A stretch of 64,000 nucleotides of DNA, taken from NCBI RefSeq assembly GCF_000420305.1, contig NZ_ATUR01000007.1, forward strand, positions 1 through 64,000, given 5' to 3'. Under the pieces are notes generated by a model. It had not been told where the DNA came from, made no database searches, and was given only the letters and a program-made list of their open reading frames with translations. The stretch comes from Novosphingopyxis baekryungensis DSM 16222 (GTDB lineage: Bacteria; Pseudomonadota; Alphaproteobacteria; Sphingomonadales; Sphingomonadaceae). Each line of letters begins with the position of its first letter. The first letter of the stretch is position 1. Made by a program: the position numbers and the translations under genes. Shown here in pieces: positions 33,800-42,698 of the stretch.

Positions 33800-34963
33800 T
33801 TAACGTACAATTTCTTCGCGATAGATGGCGTTCAGTTCCGTGATGCAGCGTTCCATTCCGAACGGGCTTTTTTCTACTCTCTGCAACCAGACGGACCGCT
33901 GCGGCTTGGGTTGCCGCATTATATCCCCGATCATATCCGCCCAAGCCGTGACCCCGTGGTCGAGAGGCAAGGTCGTAACGCCTTCCTCAATCACAATCAC
34001 CTCCTGCGGCATGTTTTCAGGCATCAAGACGGGCGTGCCAGCTGCTTGTGCTTCCAGCACGACGATGCCGAGTCCCTCGCTGAAGGATGGGAAGGCAAAG
34101 ATGTCGAACATGCTCATATAGGCGGGTATATCATCCGTTCCACCAGCGAATCTCACGTGCTGCGCGATACCGAGCCGCTGGGCCAGCATTTCATATCGGT
34201 CTTGAAGCGGCCCGCGACCGACAAGAACCAAAACGGCACCGGGGTCCGCGCTTTTGTAGCGCGCAAAGCTCTGCAACAGGAACTCGTGATTCTTAACGGG
34301 GTCAAACCGCCCGACGTGACCGATGACCGTAGCCTCGGGCGCAATTCCGAGCTCCGCACGAAGGACTTTTGAACGCGCTAACGCGCCATGAAAGGCTGAA
34401 TAATCGAAGCCATAGAGCAAAAGCGTGCAATCCTGCCGCTGCCGCCAACGCACTCCGGCCAAATGCACCATGGCCATTTCGCTAATGCCTATAGCGCGGG
34501 TCGAGGCGGACATCGCAAGTGCATTGCCAATACCCTCGCGGACCCGATAGCGCAATTTCTGGTAATCAGAACCCATGCTGCGCGCGGCATGGTTGTGAAT
34601 AATCCTGGCGGGGATGCCGGCTGCGGCTGCGGTGGCCAGCGCTGGCCCAGATACAATAGAATCTACGTGCGCATGAAACGCGGCAAACGGCCCTGCTTTT
34701 TTAAGGAACCGATAGAGATCGAGGAACCATCGGGCGCGGCTATCCATCGGTAGTCGATGTATGTACACGCCGGCATTGCGCACCTTGGTCTCATACGGGC
34801 CGATTTCATCCTGCATGAGCAAAACCTCATGCTGGTAGCTGCCGCCCACGCTGGCATCGAAAATATGTGTGAGCCAAGTTTCGATGCCGCCACGCGGCAA
34901 CCATTTTAACAGATGAAGGATACGCGGTTTGTCGCCGTCAGGGTTAACGAGAAATCTGGACAC
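33800..34963 (-). CDS. GT4-family glycosyltransferase (EpsF-like)
   Basis: This 387-residue GT-B enzyme begins 'RILHLLKWLPRGGIETWLTH', the family's glycine-rich acceptor-side loop. It carries VIGHVGRFDPVKNHEFLL and 'FAFPSFSEGLGIVVLEAQAA' (EX7E) in the donor domain. It resembles EpsF-type transferases of exopolysaccharide clusters. It lies 9 bp after the polymerase-like gene and is followed at once by another glycosyltransferase, so the minus-strand genes from 37282 down to 30636 look like one operon. Confidence 0.88.
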   Translation of the reverse strand: MSRFLVNPDGDKPRILHLLKWLPRGGIETWLTHIFDASVGGSYQHEVLLMQDEIGPYETKVRNAGVYIHRLPMDSRARWFLDLYRFLKKAGPFAAFHAHVDSIVSGPALATAAAAGIPARIIHNHAARSMGSDYQKLRYRVREGIGNALAMSASTRAIGISEMAMVHLAGVRWRQRQDCTLLLYGFDYSAFHGALARSKVLRAELGIAPEATVIGHVGRFDPVKNHEFLLQSFARYKSADPGAVLVLVGRGPLQDRYEMLAQRLGIAQHVRFAGGTDDIPAYMSMFDIFAFPSFSEGLGIVVLEAQAAGTPVLMPENMPQEVIVIEEGVTTLPLDHGVTAWADMIGDIMRQPKPQRSVWLQRVEKSPFGMERCITELNAIYREEIVR

Positions 34964-34972
34964 GGAACGCCC

Positions 34973-36517
34973 CTAATAAGCTTTGGACGGCTTGACCAGA
35001 GCCGTCATTTGGCGCCTCGCCGGTCGAAACGCATCACGATAGAAGATAAAAATAACGCCAAGCATGATCGCGAATGTCAGGACCATTTGCTGGAACGCGA
35101 CCAGCTGATCAGTCGACACGCCGAATTGGGTTGCAACCAGCAAGAATCCTGCGATCACCAAGCCATTGTCCGGACTGCGGATATAAATAGAGAAAGCCAA
35201 TTTAAGCACTAATCCGTAGAACGCGAAAATGATGATGAGGCCAGGGATATGGAAGTTCCAAAAGGCTTCCGCCTCGGGGCCGATCGGCACCGCCGTGCCC
35301 TGTACTGTCTCGCCCAGAAATGTCTGTGCATAGAGAGAGCCCGGACCACGCGGCTTTTCCGGCCAGATGGAACGCGGCACCATCGCAAAAATGGCGCCGC
35401 TATAGGTATAACCCCACATTGGACCGGTGGTCCGCATACCATCGCTTATAACGGGAATGGTGCCGCTCAGCGACTGACGCAGGTCGAACTCGTTTTGCGA
35501 TCGTTCCAATATCGATGCCAGATCCGAATCCTGTGCCGCTTCCAGCGCCGTGGCATTGCTAAGGCTGGCAGTCCGGATGATATTGAGGGCTCCGAAGGAC
35601 AAAAATGCAATAGGCAACAGGATCAGGCCTAGCCGCCAAGGCACCCGGCGGGCCGCCAGCGCCCAGCCCAACCCGATAAGCACGAAAACCAGCAGAGTTG
35701 CGGCGCGTGATCCAGCCACGATAAATTGCTGAGCCGATACCAACGGCAGGAGCGTAATGAACAATTTGCTTTTGGCATCCTGCGGCCGCAGACATATCCA
35801 CAAAAGCAACGCCAGAAACCCGATGTCAAACAAGGCGAGCAGCGGGCCGAGCCCCTCGAGCGCGCGGAAACGGCCATAAGCCAGTTCGCCGATATGTTCT
35901 ACCAGTCCCCCGCGCAACTGGATGAAGACAGCGACGCCAATAAAATTCATGATGATAATGCCAGCCAGAATGGATCGCAAACGCAGCGTGTCGACAGTAT
36001 CGAAAACCTTGATACGGCGCCTTGTACGAGGCCGGGTAAGGACAAATCCCCCATAAAAGCTGAGCAGAGCAATGATCTGAAAGCTGCTGTAGCGCGCCAC
36101 CTCAAGCCAAGTCGTGTCCCCATCAAGCCAGGCAATTGCGACAAAATAGGGAGGGCGCAGCGGATTGCCGGACAGAAGGCCAGCATAACCGCCAAAGGTA
36201 TCAATAAGTGAGGGCAATGTAGTGAGCAGGGGCCATAGGACCACGGCTATAATGACCGGATGCAGTACGCCTGCAGGGTGCCGAGCGAGAACGATTAGCG
36301 GCGCTATCCGCAAGATATCATAAAACAATCCTGCGATAAGCGCTAAGGCAAATCCGTTGCCCGGGGTAGTCAACCCATTAATTAATGCTTGAAGAATAAC
36401 AGGAACTGCTCCTGTTAGTAAAATAAAGATCAATACGCCCAGCTGAAAAACACGAGGGACAGGCAATTCATTTCGAGACTTATCAGCATTTACCTGCCAA
36501 AGTTCAAGCCGAGACAT
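34973..36517 (-). CDS. Polytopic membrane protein, oligosaccharide repeat-unit polymerase-like (Wzy)
   Basis: This 514-residue protein has about 10-12 hydrophobic helices and a long polar segment (about 335-415) ending 'AMVPRSIWPEKPRGPGSLYA'. Such a motif is seen in O-antigen and exopolysaccharide polymerases. Polymerases of this kind diverge strongly, so the call rests on topology and position between glycosyltransferases and a TylF-like gene. It is distinct from the O-antigen ligase-type protein at 22313. Confidence 0.75.
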   Translation of the reverse strand: MSRLELWQVNADKSRNELPVPRVFQLGVLIFILLTGAVPVILQALINGLTTPGNGFALALIAGLFYDILRIAPLIVLARHPAGVLHPVIIAVVLWPLLTTLPSLIDTFGGYAGLLSGNPLRPPYFVAIAWLDGDTTWLEVARYSSFQIIALLSFYGGFVLTRPRTRRRIKVFDTVDTLRLRSILAGIIIMNFIGVAVFIQLRGGLVEHIGELAYGRFRALEGLGPLLALFDIGFLALLLWICLRPQDAKSKLFITLLPLVSAQQFIVAGSRAATLLVFVLIGLGWALAARRVPWRLGLILLPIAFLSFGALNIIRTASLSNATALEAAQDSDLASILERSQNEFDLRQSLSGTIPVISDGMRTTGPMWGYTYSGAIFAMVPRSIWPEKPRGPGSLYAQTFLGETVQGTAVPIGPEAEAFWNFHIPGLIIIFAFYGLVLKLAFSIYIRSPDNGLVIAGFLLVATQFGVSTDQLVAFQQMVLTFAIMLGVIFIFYRDAFRPARRQMTALVKPSKAY

Positions 36518-36523
36518 AAAGGT

Positions 36524-37282
36524 CTACGGTTTGACCATCATGCGCACCGAATGCGTAACCCGTTGCAACCAGACGTGCTGGCCGGCAAAATACTCGTCGA
36601 CCGCCTTTCTGGCGCCTGCCCATTCACCATAGTCGTCGATGATCAACAGGCCGCCTGACGACAGGCGCGGATACAGAATCTCCATTTCAGCCTTCGTGCT
36701 ATCGTAAAAGTCAGTATCTAGTCGAAGTATGGCTATTTTTTCTGGCAAGTTATCACGATCCAGCAGCGTTTCCTGAACTGGCCCTTCAACTATCCGCAAC
36801 TCAGCGTTTTCTCCAACAATATTTGCAAAGTTCTGCGTTACATCGTCACGGGAAGCATAGCACCAGTCATTATAATCAGCGCGATCAAGTTTGTTAAACT
36901 TAGCAACGGTATCGATGTCTTTTGCAAGTTTTTCGTCAAATTCAGTCGGCGCGGTCATTCCAGCGTAGGTGTCATATGCCCAGATTTGCCTATTAAAACC
37001 GAGCTTTTTGCGAACGAGCCCAGCGAGCGCTAGGTTGCCCCCACGCCAGACGCCGCACTCCACCAAATCGCCTGGAATACCGCGCGCTTCTACATCTCGG
37101 ATTGCCCTGACGTACTCCCACTGGGCTATTTTTGAAGTCATGGAGAGTCCCTGAATACTGCTCAGCAACGCCGCATCTTCGTCGTTCAGCTCTGGAATGT
37201 CTGAGCGCAAGCCCTTATAATCAGGCGAAATCTTATTCCCCAACGCGACGACATATGCGGAAAGGGTAGTTCGAAAAGACAC
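36524..37282 (-). CDS. TylF/MycF-family O-methyltransferase
   Basis: This protein of about 252 residues has the family features: 'GDLVECGVWRGGNLALAG' (SAM site), WAYDTYAGM with its conserved Asp, 'KIAILRLDTDFYDSTKAEME' (metal-binding DTD) and GLLIIDDYGEW. Members methylate sugar hydroxyls, as in tylosin and mycinamicin. I chose GTG 37282, 8 bases after an AGGAG site; a TTG ten codons upstream lacks one. It is the first gene of the minus-strand block, divergent from the UDP-xylose synthase gene. Confidence 0.88.
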   Translation of the reverse strand: MSFRTTLSAYVVALGNKISPDYKGLRSDIPELNDEDAALLSSIQGLSMTSKIAQWEYVRAIRDVEARGIPGDLVECGVWRGGNLALAGLVRKKLGFNRQIWAYDTYAGMTAPTEFDEKLAKDIDTVAKFNKLDRADYNDWCYASRDDVTQNFANIVGENAELRIVEGPVQETLLDRDNLPEKIAILRLDTDFYDSTKAEMEILYPRLSSGGLLIIDDYGEWAGARKAVDEYFAGQHVWLQRVTHSVRMMVKP

Positions 37283-37433
37283 TGGCACTTCTCCTGAAAC
37301 GAGCCGGTGCAATAAGCAGTCCCCAAATTCTGCGCAACCATAGAACTTTCTTGATGATGGAGGCTGCGCTGATTATCACTCTGCCTCCGCCCGCAGACGG
37401 CTGGCATCGCTCATTGGAAGGTCGTTATAAAAT

Positions 37434-38402
37434 ATGGCGCAGCGCAACGCATATGGTCGTAAGCGAGTATTGGTGACAGGCGGCGCCGGTTTTCTGGGAT
37501 CACACCTCATCGATCGCCTACTGGAACGTGGGCATGAAGTTCTATGTGTCGATAATCTATTTACTGGTGACAAACAGAATATTGATCATCTGAAGGCCGA
37601 ACCGCGCTTTGAATTCATGCGCCATGATGTCTGCTTTCCGCTATATGTTGAAGTGGACGAGATATGGAATCTGGCGTGCCCTGCATCGCCCATTCACTAT
37701 CAACACGATCCCGTGCAGACGACGAAAACAAGTGTCCACGGCGCAATTAACATGCTGGGGCTGGCAAAGCGGCTTGGTTGCCGAATATTCCAGGCATCAA
37801 CAAGCGAGGTTTACGGCGATCCTGCCGTGCATCCGCAGGAAGAAAGTTACTGGGGCAACGTAAATCCAATCGGCATTCGGTCATGCTATGACGAAGGAAA
37901 GCGTTGCGCCGAGACGCTGTTTTTCGATTATCACAGACAGCATGGGCTGGACATAAAGGTAGCCCGTATTTTCAACACCTATGGACCGCGGATGCACCCC
38001 AGCGACGGACGCGTTGTATCAAACTTCATTTTACAGGCTTTGCAAGATCTTCCGATCACCATTTATGGCGAAGGTCAGCAGACCCGAAGCTTTTGCTATG
38101 TTAGCGATCTAATCGATGGCTTTCTCGCTCTTATGGACAGTGAAGAAGGCTTTCCAGGGCCGGTCAATTTGGGCACCCCGCGGGAATTTACCGTTCGGGA
38201 GCTTGCCGAAATGATTATTAATCAAATCGGGTCAAGGTCAAAATTGCAGTTCGAGCCCTTGCCGCAGGATGACCCTCTGCAGCGCAAGCCAGATATTTCA
38301 CTGGCTAGAAACAGGCTGGGCTGGGAGCCCGGCGTAAAACTTGAAGACGGTCTAGCCAAGACGATCGAACATTTTCGCGCCGGACTGCTTGTCTCTGCCT
38401 GA
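37434..38402 (+). CDS. UDP-glucuronate decarboxylase (UDP-xylose synthase)
   Basis: This 322-residue SDR enzyme converts UDP-GlcA to UDP-xylose. It has the NAD motif GGAGFLGSH, the strand '[20 protein letters not shown]' and the active-site YDEGKR (Y-x3-K) typical of the UXS family, plus '[20 protein letters not shown]'. Length is normal for the soluble bacterial form. It suggests xylose, or a sugar made from it, in the polymer. It is divergent from the TylF-like gene, with about 150 bp between. Confidence 0.93.
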   Translation: MAQRNAYGRKRVLVTGGAGFLGSHLIDRLLERGHEVLCVDNLFTGDKQNIDHLKAEPRFEFMRHDVCFPLYVEVDEIWNLACPASPIHYQHDPVQTTKTSVHGAINMLGLAKRLGCRIFQASTSEVYGDPAVHPQEESYWGNVNPIGIRSCYDEGKRCAETLFFDYHRQHGLDIKVARIFNTYGPRMHPSDGRVVSNFILQALQDLPITIYGEGQQTRSFCYVSDLIDGFLALMDSEEGFPGPVNLGTPREFTVRELAEMIINQIGSRSKLQFEPLPQDDPLQRKPDISLARNRLGWEPGVKLEDGLAKTIEHFRAGLLVSA

Positions 38403-38526
38403 CTGCATGTTGTGATCGCGCACAACATTCCCAAAAATCCTGTGGCCGATCAAGTTCCAGTCTGAATCGATTGGCATGGGGCAAATCTGTTTCGATCAGC
38501 CGGGCTAAAGCGCTAAATAAGGAACC

Positions 38527-39585
38527 ATGGTGTCCGAACTATCAGAATGGCTGAACAACGATCCCGCCTTTACAGCCAGGATCAGGAGCGAAGACAAGCT
38601 CTGGCTCGTCACCGGAGCGGCCGGATTTATCGGCTCTAATATCGTGGAGACATTGTTGCGGCTGGGTCAGCGCGTACGGGCGCTAGACAATTTCGCCACG
38701 GGCTATGCGCGCAACCTGGATGATCTGCAGTCCACGCTTGATGCGCAAAGCTGGTCGCGTTTCGAATTCATCCAGGCCGATATCCGTGACGCCCAAGCCT
38801 GCCGGGATGCGTGCCGCGGCGTATCCTATGTTTTGCATCAGGCGGCGCTGGGCTCGGTGCCGCGTTCGATTGACGATCCACTTACGACCAATGCAGTCAA
38901 TGTCTCTGGTTTCATCAATATGCTGGACGCTGCGCGGCGTGAGGGCGATATTCGATTCGTTTATGCAGCATCGAGCTCTACTTATGGCGATGAGCCGAAC
39001 CTCCCTAAGATCGAGGAGAGGATCGGCAAACCCCTTTCCCCCTATGCGGCCACCAAGGTCTTCAATGAAATTTATGCCGATATTTTTCGGCGCACATACG
39101 GACTGAAGGCCATTGGGCTGCGCTATTTCAACGTTTTCGGTCCGCGTCAGGACCCGCATGGTGCCTATGCCGCGGTGATCCCCCTGTGGGTAAAGGCCAT
39201 GATAACGGGGTCCGTACTGCAAATTAATGGCGACGGAGAAACAAGCCGGGATTTCTGCTTTGTCGAAAATACCGTACAGGCCAACATCCGCGCGGCGTTG
39301 AGCGACGATGCTGCCTGGGGAGAGGTCTACAACGTTGCCGTTGGACAGCGCACGTCGCTGAATGACCTCCACCGCGCAATTGCTGAGGCACTTGAGCAGG
39401 AAGGTTTGACAAGTTCCTCCTCGATATTCCATGGCCCTAAGCGAGCGGGCGATATCCGCCACAGTCTTGCCGATGTATCCAAGGCGATGCGTCTGCTCGG
39501 CTATGACCCAACGCACGACCTAGTAGCCGGACTGCGCACGGCCATGCCTTGGTACATAAACTTCTTTCGGAAAGATGCAGAATGA
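38527..39585 (+). CDS. UDP-N-acetylhexosamine 4-epimerase (WbpP/TviC-like)
   Basis: This 352-residue extended SDR has the N-terminal extension 'SELSEWLNNDPAFTARIR', then VTGAAGFIGSN, AASSSTYGDEP and the catalytic SPYAATK, as in WbpP and TviC, which interconvert UDP-GlcNAc (or GlcNAcA) and UDP-GalNAc (or GalNAcA). Its last bases overlap the start of the dehydrogenase gene (ATGA). The pair therefore probably supplies a HexNAc uronic acid for the polymer. Confidence 0.92.
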   Translation: MVSELSEWLNNDPAFTARIRSEDKLWLVTGAAGFIGSNIVETLLRLGQRVRALDNFATGYARNLDDLQSTLDAQSWSRFEFIQADIRDAQACRDACRGVSYVLHQAALGSVPRSIDDPLTTNAVNVSGFINMLDAARREGDIRFVYAASSSTYGDEPNLPKIEERIGKPLSPYAATKVFNEIYADIFRRTYGLKAIGLRYFNVFGPRQDPHGAYAAVIPLWVKAMITGSVLQINGDGETSRDFCFVENTVQANIRAALSDDAAWGEVYNVAVGQRTSLNDLHRAIAEALEQEGLTSSSSIFHGPKRAGDIRHSLADVSKAMRLLGYDPTHDLVAGLRTAMPWYINFFRKDAE

Positions 39586-40856
39586 AAAGCGCGGTGGAAC
39601 GGATTGCGGTTATCGGGTTGGGCTATGTCGGCCTGCCGGTTGCCGTGGCGCTGGCGGAACGTTTCGAACAGGTTGTCGGCTTCGATGTAGCTCACAAGCG
39701 CGTTGAGGCCTTGCGGGCAGGCCATGACTGGACCGGCGAGATTGATGGATCACGGCTCGCAGCCAGCACGCTGAAAATCACCTGCGATGCCGTCAATCTG
39801 ACTGGGTGCAGTTTTTTTATAGTAACGGTGCCGACACCCATTGATAGTGATAACAGTCCTGATCTCAGCCCGATTATTAAGGCCTGCGCTATGCTGGGGC
39901 CACAACTGTCACCAGGTGCCGTCATCGTATTTGAATCGACAGTTTATCCGGGTGTGACGGACGATATCTGTGCCCCACTGCTTGAAGAGCATTCCGGCCT
40001 GACTCGAGGTAAGGATTTTTTCCTTGGCTACTCGCCCGAGCGGATCAATCCAGGTGACCGCGAGCACAGGCTGGATAGCATTACTAAGGTGATCGCAGCG
40101 GAAGATGCACCGACGCTGCAGCGACTCCGCCAAGTGTATGGAGCCGTTGTGTCTGCCGGTCTGCACGAGGCGCCGTCGATCAAGGTGGCCGAAGCGGCCA
40201 AGGTTATCGAGAACACACAGCGCGATCTCAACATCGCGCTGATGAACGAACTAGCGCTGATATTCGACAAAATGGACCTGAGCACGCGCGATGTATTGGA
40301 GGCGGCCGGGACAAAGTGGAATTTCTTACCCTTTTCGCCCGGTCTGGTCGGCGGCCACTGTATTGGCGTGGACCCTTATTATCTCACCCATGCCAGCGAG
40401 AAAGCAGGCTACGATCCGGAGGTGATTTTGGCGGGGCGGCGCGTGAACAGCAACATGAGCGCGTTCGTGGCAGAAAAGGCACTTTCGATGACTAGGGGAC
40501 GAAATGTCCCGCGTATTGGCGTACTGGGTCTGACGTTTAAAGCCAACGTGCCGGATTTGAGAAATTCCAAGGTGCCCGAAGTAGTGAAGATACTTGAAGA
40601 GAATGGAGCCGAGGTTTTAGTACATGATCCTCGAGCCAATGTAGTCGAAGCGCAACAAGAATATGGTATCGATATGGTTGCTTCCGACGCATTGGTCGAC
40701 CTTGATGCATTGCTAATTTCTGTGGCGCATGAAGAGTTTTCCGGTTGGGCCGAAAGCTTTTCGGCCCGCTTGAAAGACGATGCGGCGATCCTCGACATTT
40801 GTTCATTACTTAAAGTAGATATGGTGCCTCCACCGTTTCGATACTGGTCGCTCTGA
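39582..40856 (+). CDS. UDP-N-acetylhexosamine 6-dehydrogenase (WbpO/TviB-like)
   Basis: This 424-residue NAD-dependent enzyme oxidises C6 of UDP-HexNAc to a uronic acid. It has the NAD motif 'IGLGYVGLPVAVALAERF', TVPTPID, 'VVGFDV', the catalytic region 'SPGLVGGHCIGVDPYYLTH' with the nucleophilic Cys, and GLTFKANVPDLRNSKV. I chose ATG 39582 because it overlaps the epimerase stop. Specificity for UDP-GlcNAc or UDP-GalNAc cannot be settled, but the epimerase beside it favours GalNAcA. Confidence 0.93.
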   Translation: MKSAVERIAVIGLGYVGLPVAVALAERFEQVVGFDVAHKRVEALRAGHDWTGEIDGSRLAASTLKITCDAVNLTGCSFFIVTVPTPIDSDNSPDLSPIIKACAMLGPQLSPGAVIVFESTVYPGVTDDICAPLLEEHSGLTRGKDFFLGYSPERINPGDREHRLDSITKVIAAEDAPTLQRLRQVYGAVVSAGLHEAPSIKVAEAAKVIENTQRDLNIALMNELALIFDKMDLSTRDVLEAAGTKWNFLPFSPGLVGGHCIGVDPYYLTHASEKAGYDPEVILAGRRVNSNMSAFVAEKALSMTRGRNVPRIGVLGLTFKANVPDLRNSKVPEVVKILEENGAEVLVHDPRANVVEAQQEYGIDMVASDALVDLDALLISVAHEEFSGWAESFSARLKDDAAILDICSLLKVDMVPPPFRYWSL

Positions 40857-41102
40857 TTGGTTGCGACCCGCCCAAGCAAAATGACAACCGCCGGATACAG
40901 TGTCTAGATAAGGCAAGACTGGCCAATACACGAGATTGAGTATTAGAGCAGCGTGCGCCTTTTTTTATTGATTTCCCCAATTGAAGCACCGTTTTTTCGC
41001 TTGATGTCCGGCCTTGCAACGGAGGCGCCGAGCGGCGCAGATAGATGTGAGTGCTTTCGCGGTCGTCCTAGAATAAGGCGGGAGCGCAGATCGCCGCCAG
41101 AT
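40857..41102. other. Intergenic boundary between exopolysaccharide locus and efflux operon
   Basis: These 246 bp separate the convergent dehydrogenase and efflux genes. They include a T-rich run (gcgcctttttttattg near 40957-40972) but no clear stem-loop before it and no credible gene. To the right the sequence becomes visibly more GC-rich. Confidence 0.4.
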
Positions 41103-42698
41103 CTAACGGCCATCTGGCAAGCGTTGAAGGCCAAGTTTATTGTAACCCTCAATCGTTACACCCGGCTCCGCTATTCCACGCCGCAGCGGGGCTAGCGATA
41201 CCGGCTCGCTCGGCATCTGTGTTCCGCCGCCTAGTGCGACGTAGAGCGCTGCCTTGTTCTGCAATTCCTGCCTTTGTGCGGTCAGCAGGGATTGCCTTGC
41301 GGCGAACAGGGTGCGTTCGGAATCGAGCACTTCCAGATAGTCGGCCACGCCTTCGCGGTAACGCAGGCGGGCGAGATAGGCGAGGCGATCATTGGCGGAG
41401 ACGGCGTTGCGCAGCACGGCCACCTGATTGGCGATGTAGCGGCGCCCGGCCAGCGCGTCGGACACTTCGCGGAACGCGGTCTGCACGGCCTTGTCGTAAT
41501 TGGCGACGGACTCGAGCCGCCGGGCCTTGGCCAGGCCGAGGTCCGCTTCGCGCGCGCCCCAATCGAAAATCGGCAGGTTGAGCGCAGGCCCGATGCTCCA
41601 GGTAAAGGCATCGCCGGAAAACAGATCGCCCAGGCTGGACGAGGCGAGGCCCGCCGTGCCGGTGAGCGAGATGCTGGGGAAGAAGGCGGCGCGGGCCGCG
41701 CCGATATTGGCTTCTTCGGCGCGCAGCTGTTCTTCCGCCTGCACGATGTCCGGGCGGACCAGCAGAAGCTGCGAGGGCAGCCCGGCATCCAGCGTTGCCA
41801 GCACCGTTTGCTCCTCCAGCGAATGCCCATCGGGCAGGCCGGTGGGTATGCGCCCGCCGACCAGGACGGTGAGCTGATTGGTGAGATTGGCGGCATTGAG
41901 CTGCTGCACCGAAACCTGCTGTTCGGCCTGCGTCAGCAGCGTTTCGGCCTGATAGAAGTCCAGCGCGCTGGTGACGCCCGCATCCAGGCGGAGCTTGGCG
42001 ATGCGCAGGCCTTCCTGGCGGCTTTCGACCGTGCGGCGGGCAAGATCCAGCTGCTCCTGCGTCTCGACCAATTGATAATAGGCCGACGCCACATCGCCGA
42101 TCAGCGACAGATAAAAGCTTCGCTGCGCCGCAAGCGTGCCGAGATATTGGGCGCGCGCCGCTTCGGTGAGATTGGCGACGCGGCCCCAGAAGTCCAGTTC
42201 GAACGCGGACACGCCGACGCCAAGCGAAAAGCGATCGAAGGTGAAGCCGCCGGAGCCGGTCGTCACCGCGCCGCCTGCGCCCTGTCCAGCCCCTGCGCCA
42301 ACGCCGCCCCCGGCGCCGGCCCCGACACCGACACCGCCCCCGGCGGTGCCGATGCGGGAACGGGTATAGCCGGCATTGCCAGTCAGGGTGGGTAGCTGCT
42401 GCGTGGCCTGGATGCGATATTGTGCCTGCGCCTGCTCGATCCGCGCCGTGGCGGCGAGCAGATCGCGGTTGTTGACCAGCGCCTCGGCAATCAGCGCATC
42501 CAGCCGGGGATCCGCGAAATAGTCCTCCCACGCCAGCGTGCTGGCCACCACCGTGCCGTCAGGCCGGTAATCGGGATCATAGGCCGGCTGGGTCGTCAGC
42601 GCCGGCCGCACATGATCGGGCGCGAAGTTGGTGCAGGCGGACAGGGCCAGGGCGGCCGTGGCGGCCAGGGCGATACGATAGGTCATGCGGGTCATCAT
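41103..42698 (-). CDS. RND efflux outer-membrane factor (NodT family lipoprotein)
   Basis: This 531-residue TolC-like channel begins with a lipoprotein signal (ALAATAALALSAC, Cys22 lipidated). It has the two repeated OEP domains, 'DPRLDALIAEALVNNRDLLA' and LRAEEANIGAARAAFFPSI. An unusual Gly/Ala/Val-rich stretch of about 35 residues (about 117-151, coded near 42246-42350) sits in the first beta-region, where surface loops occur. Its ATG overlaps the RND pump stop (ATGA), so it is the third structural gene of the efflux operon. Confidence 0.93.
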   Translation of the reverse strand: MMTRMTYRIALAATAALALSACTNFAPDHVRPALTTQPAYDPDYRPDGTVVASTLAWEDYFADPRLDALIAEALVNNRDLLAATARIEQAQAQYRIQATQQLPTLTGNAGYTRSRIGTAGGGVGVGAGAGGGVGAGAGQGAGGAVTTGSGGFTFDRFSLGVGVSAFELDFWGRVANLTEAARAQYLGTLAAQRSFYLSLIGDVASAYYQLVETQEQLDLARRTVESRQEGLRIAKLRLDAGVTSALDFYQAETLLTQAEQQVSVQQLNAANLTNQLTVLVGGRIPTGLPDGHSLEEQTVLATLDAGLPSQLLLVRPDIVQAEEQLRAEEANIGAARAAFFPSISLTGTAGLASSSLGDLFSGDAFTWSIGPALNLPIFDWGAREADLGLAKARRLESVANYDKAVQTAFREVSDALAGRRYIANQVAVLRNAVSANDRLAYLARLRYREGVADYLEVLDSERTLFAARQSLLTAQRQELQNKAALYVALGGGTQMPSEPVSLAPLRRGIAEPGVTIEGYNKLGLQRLPDGR

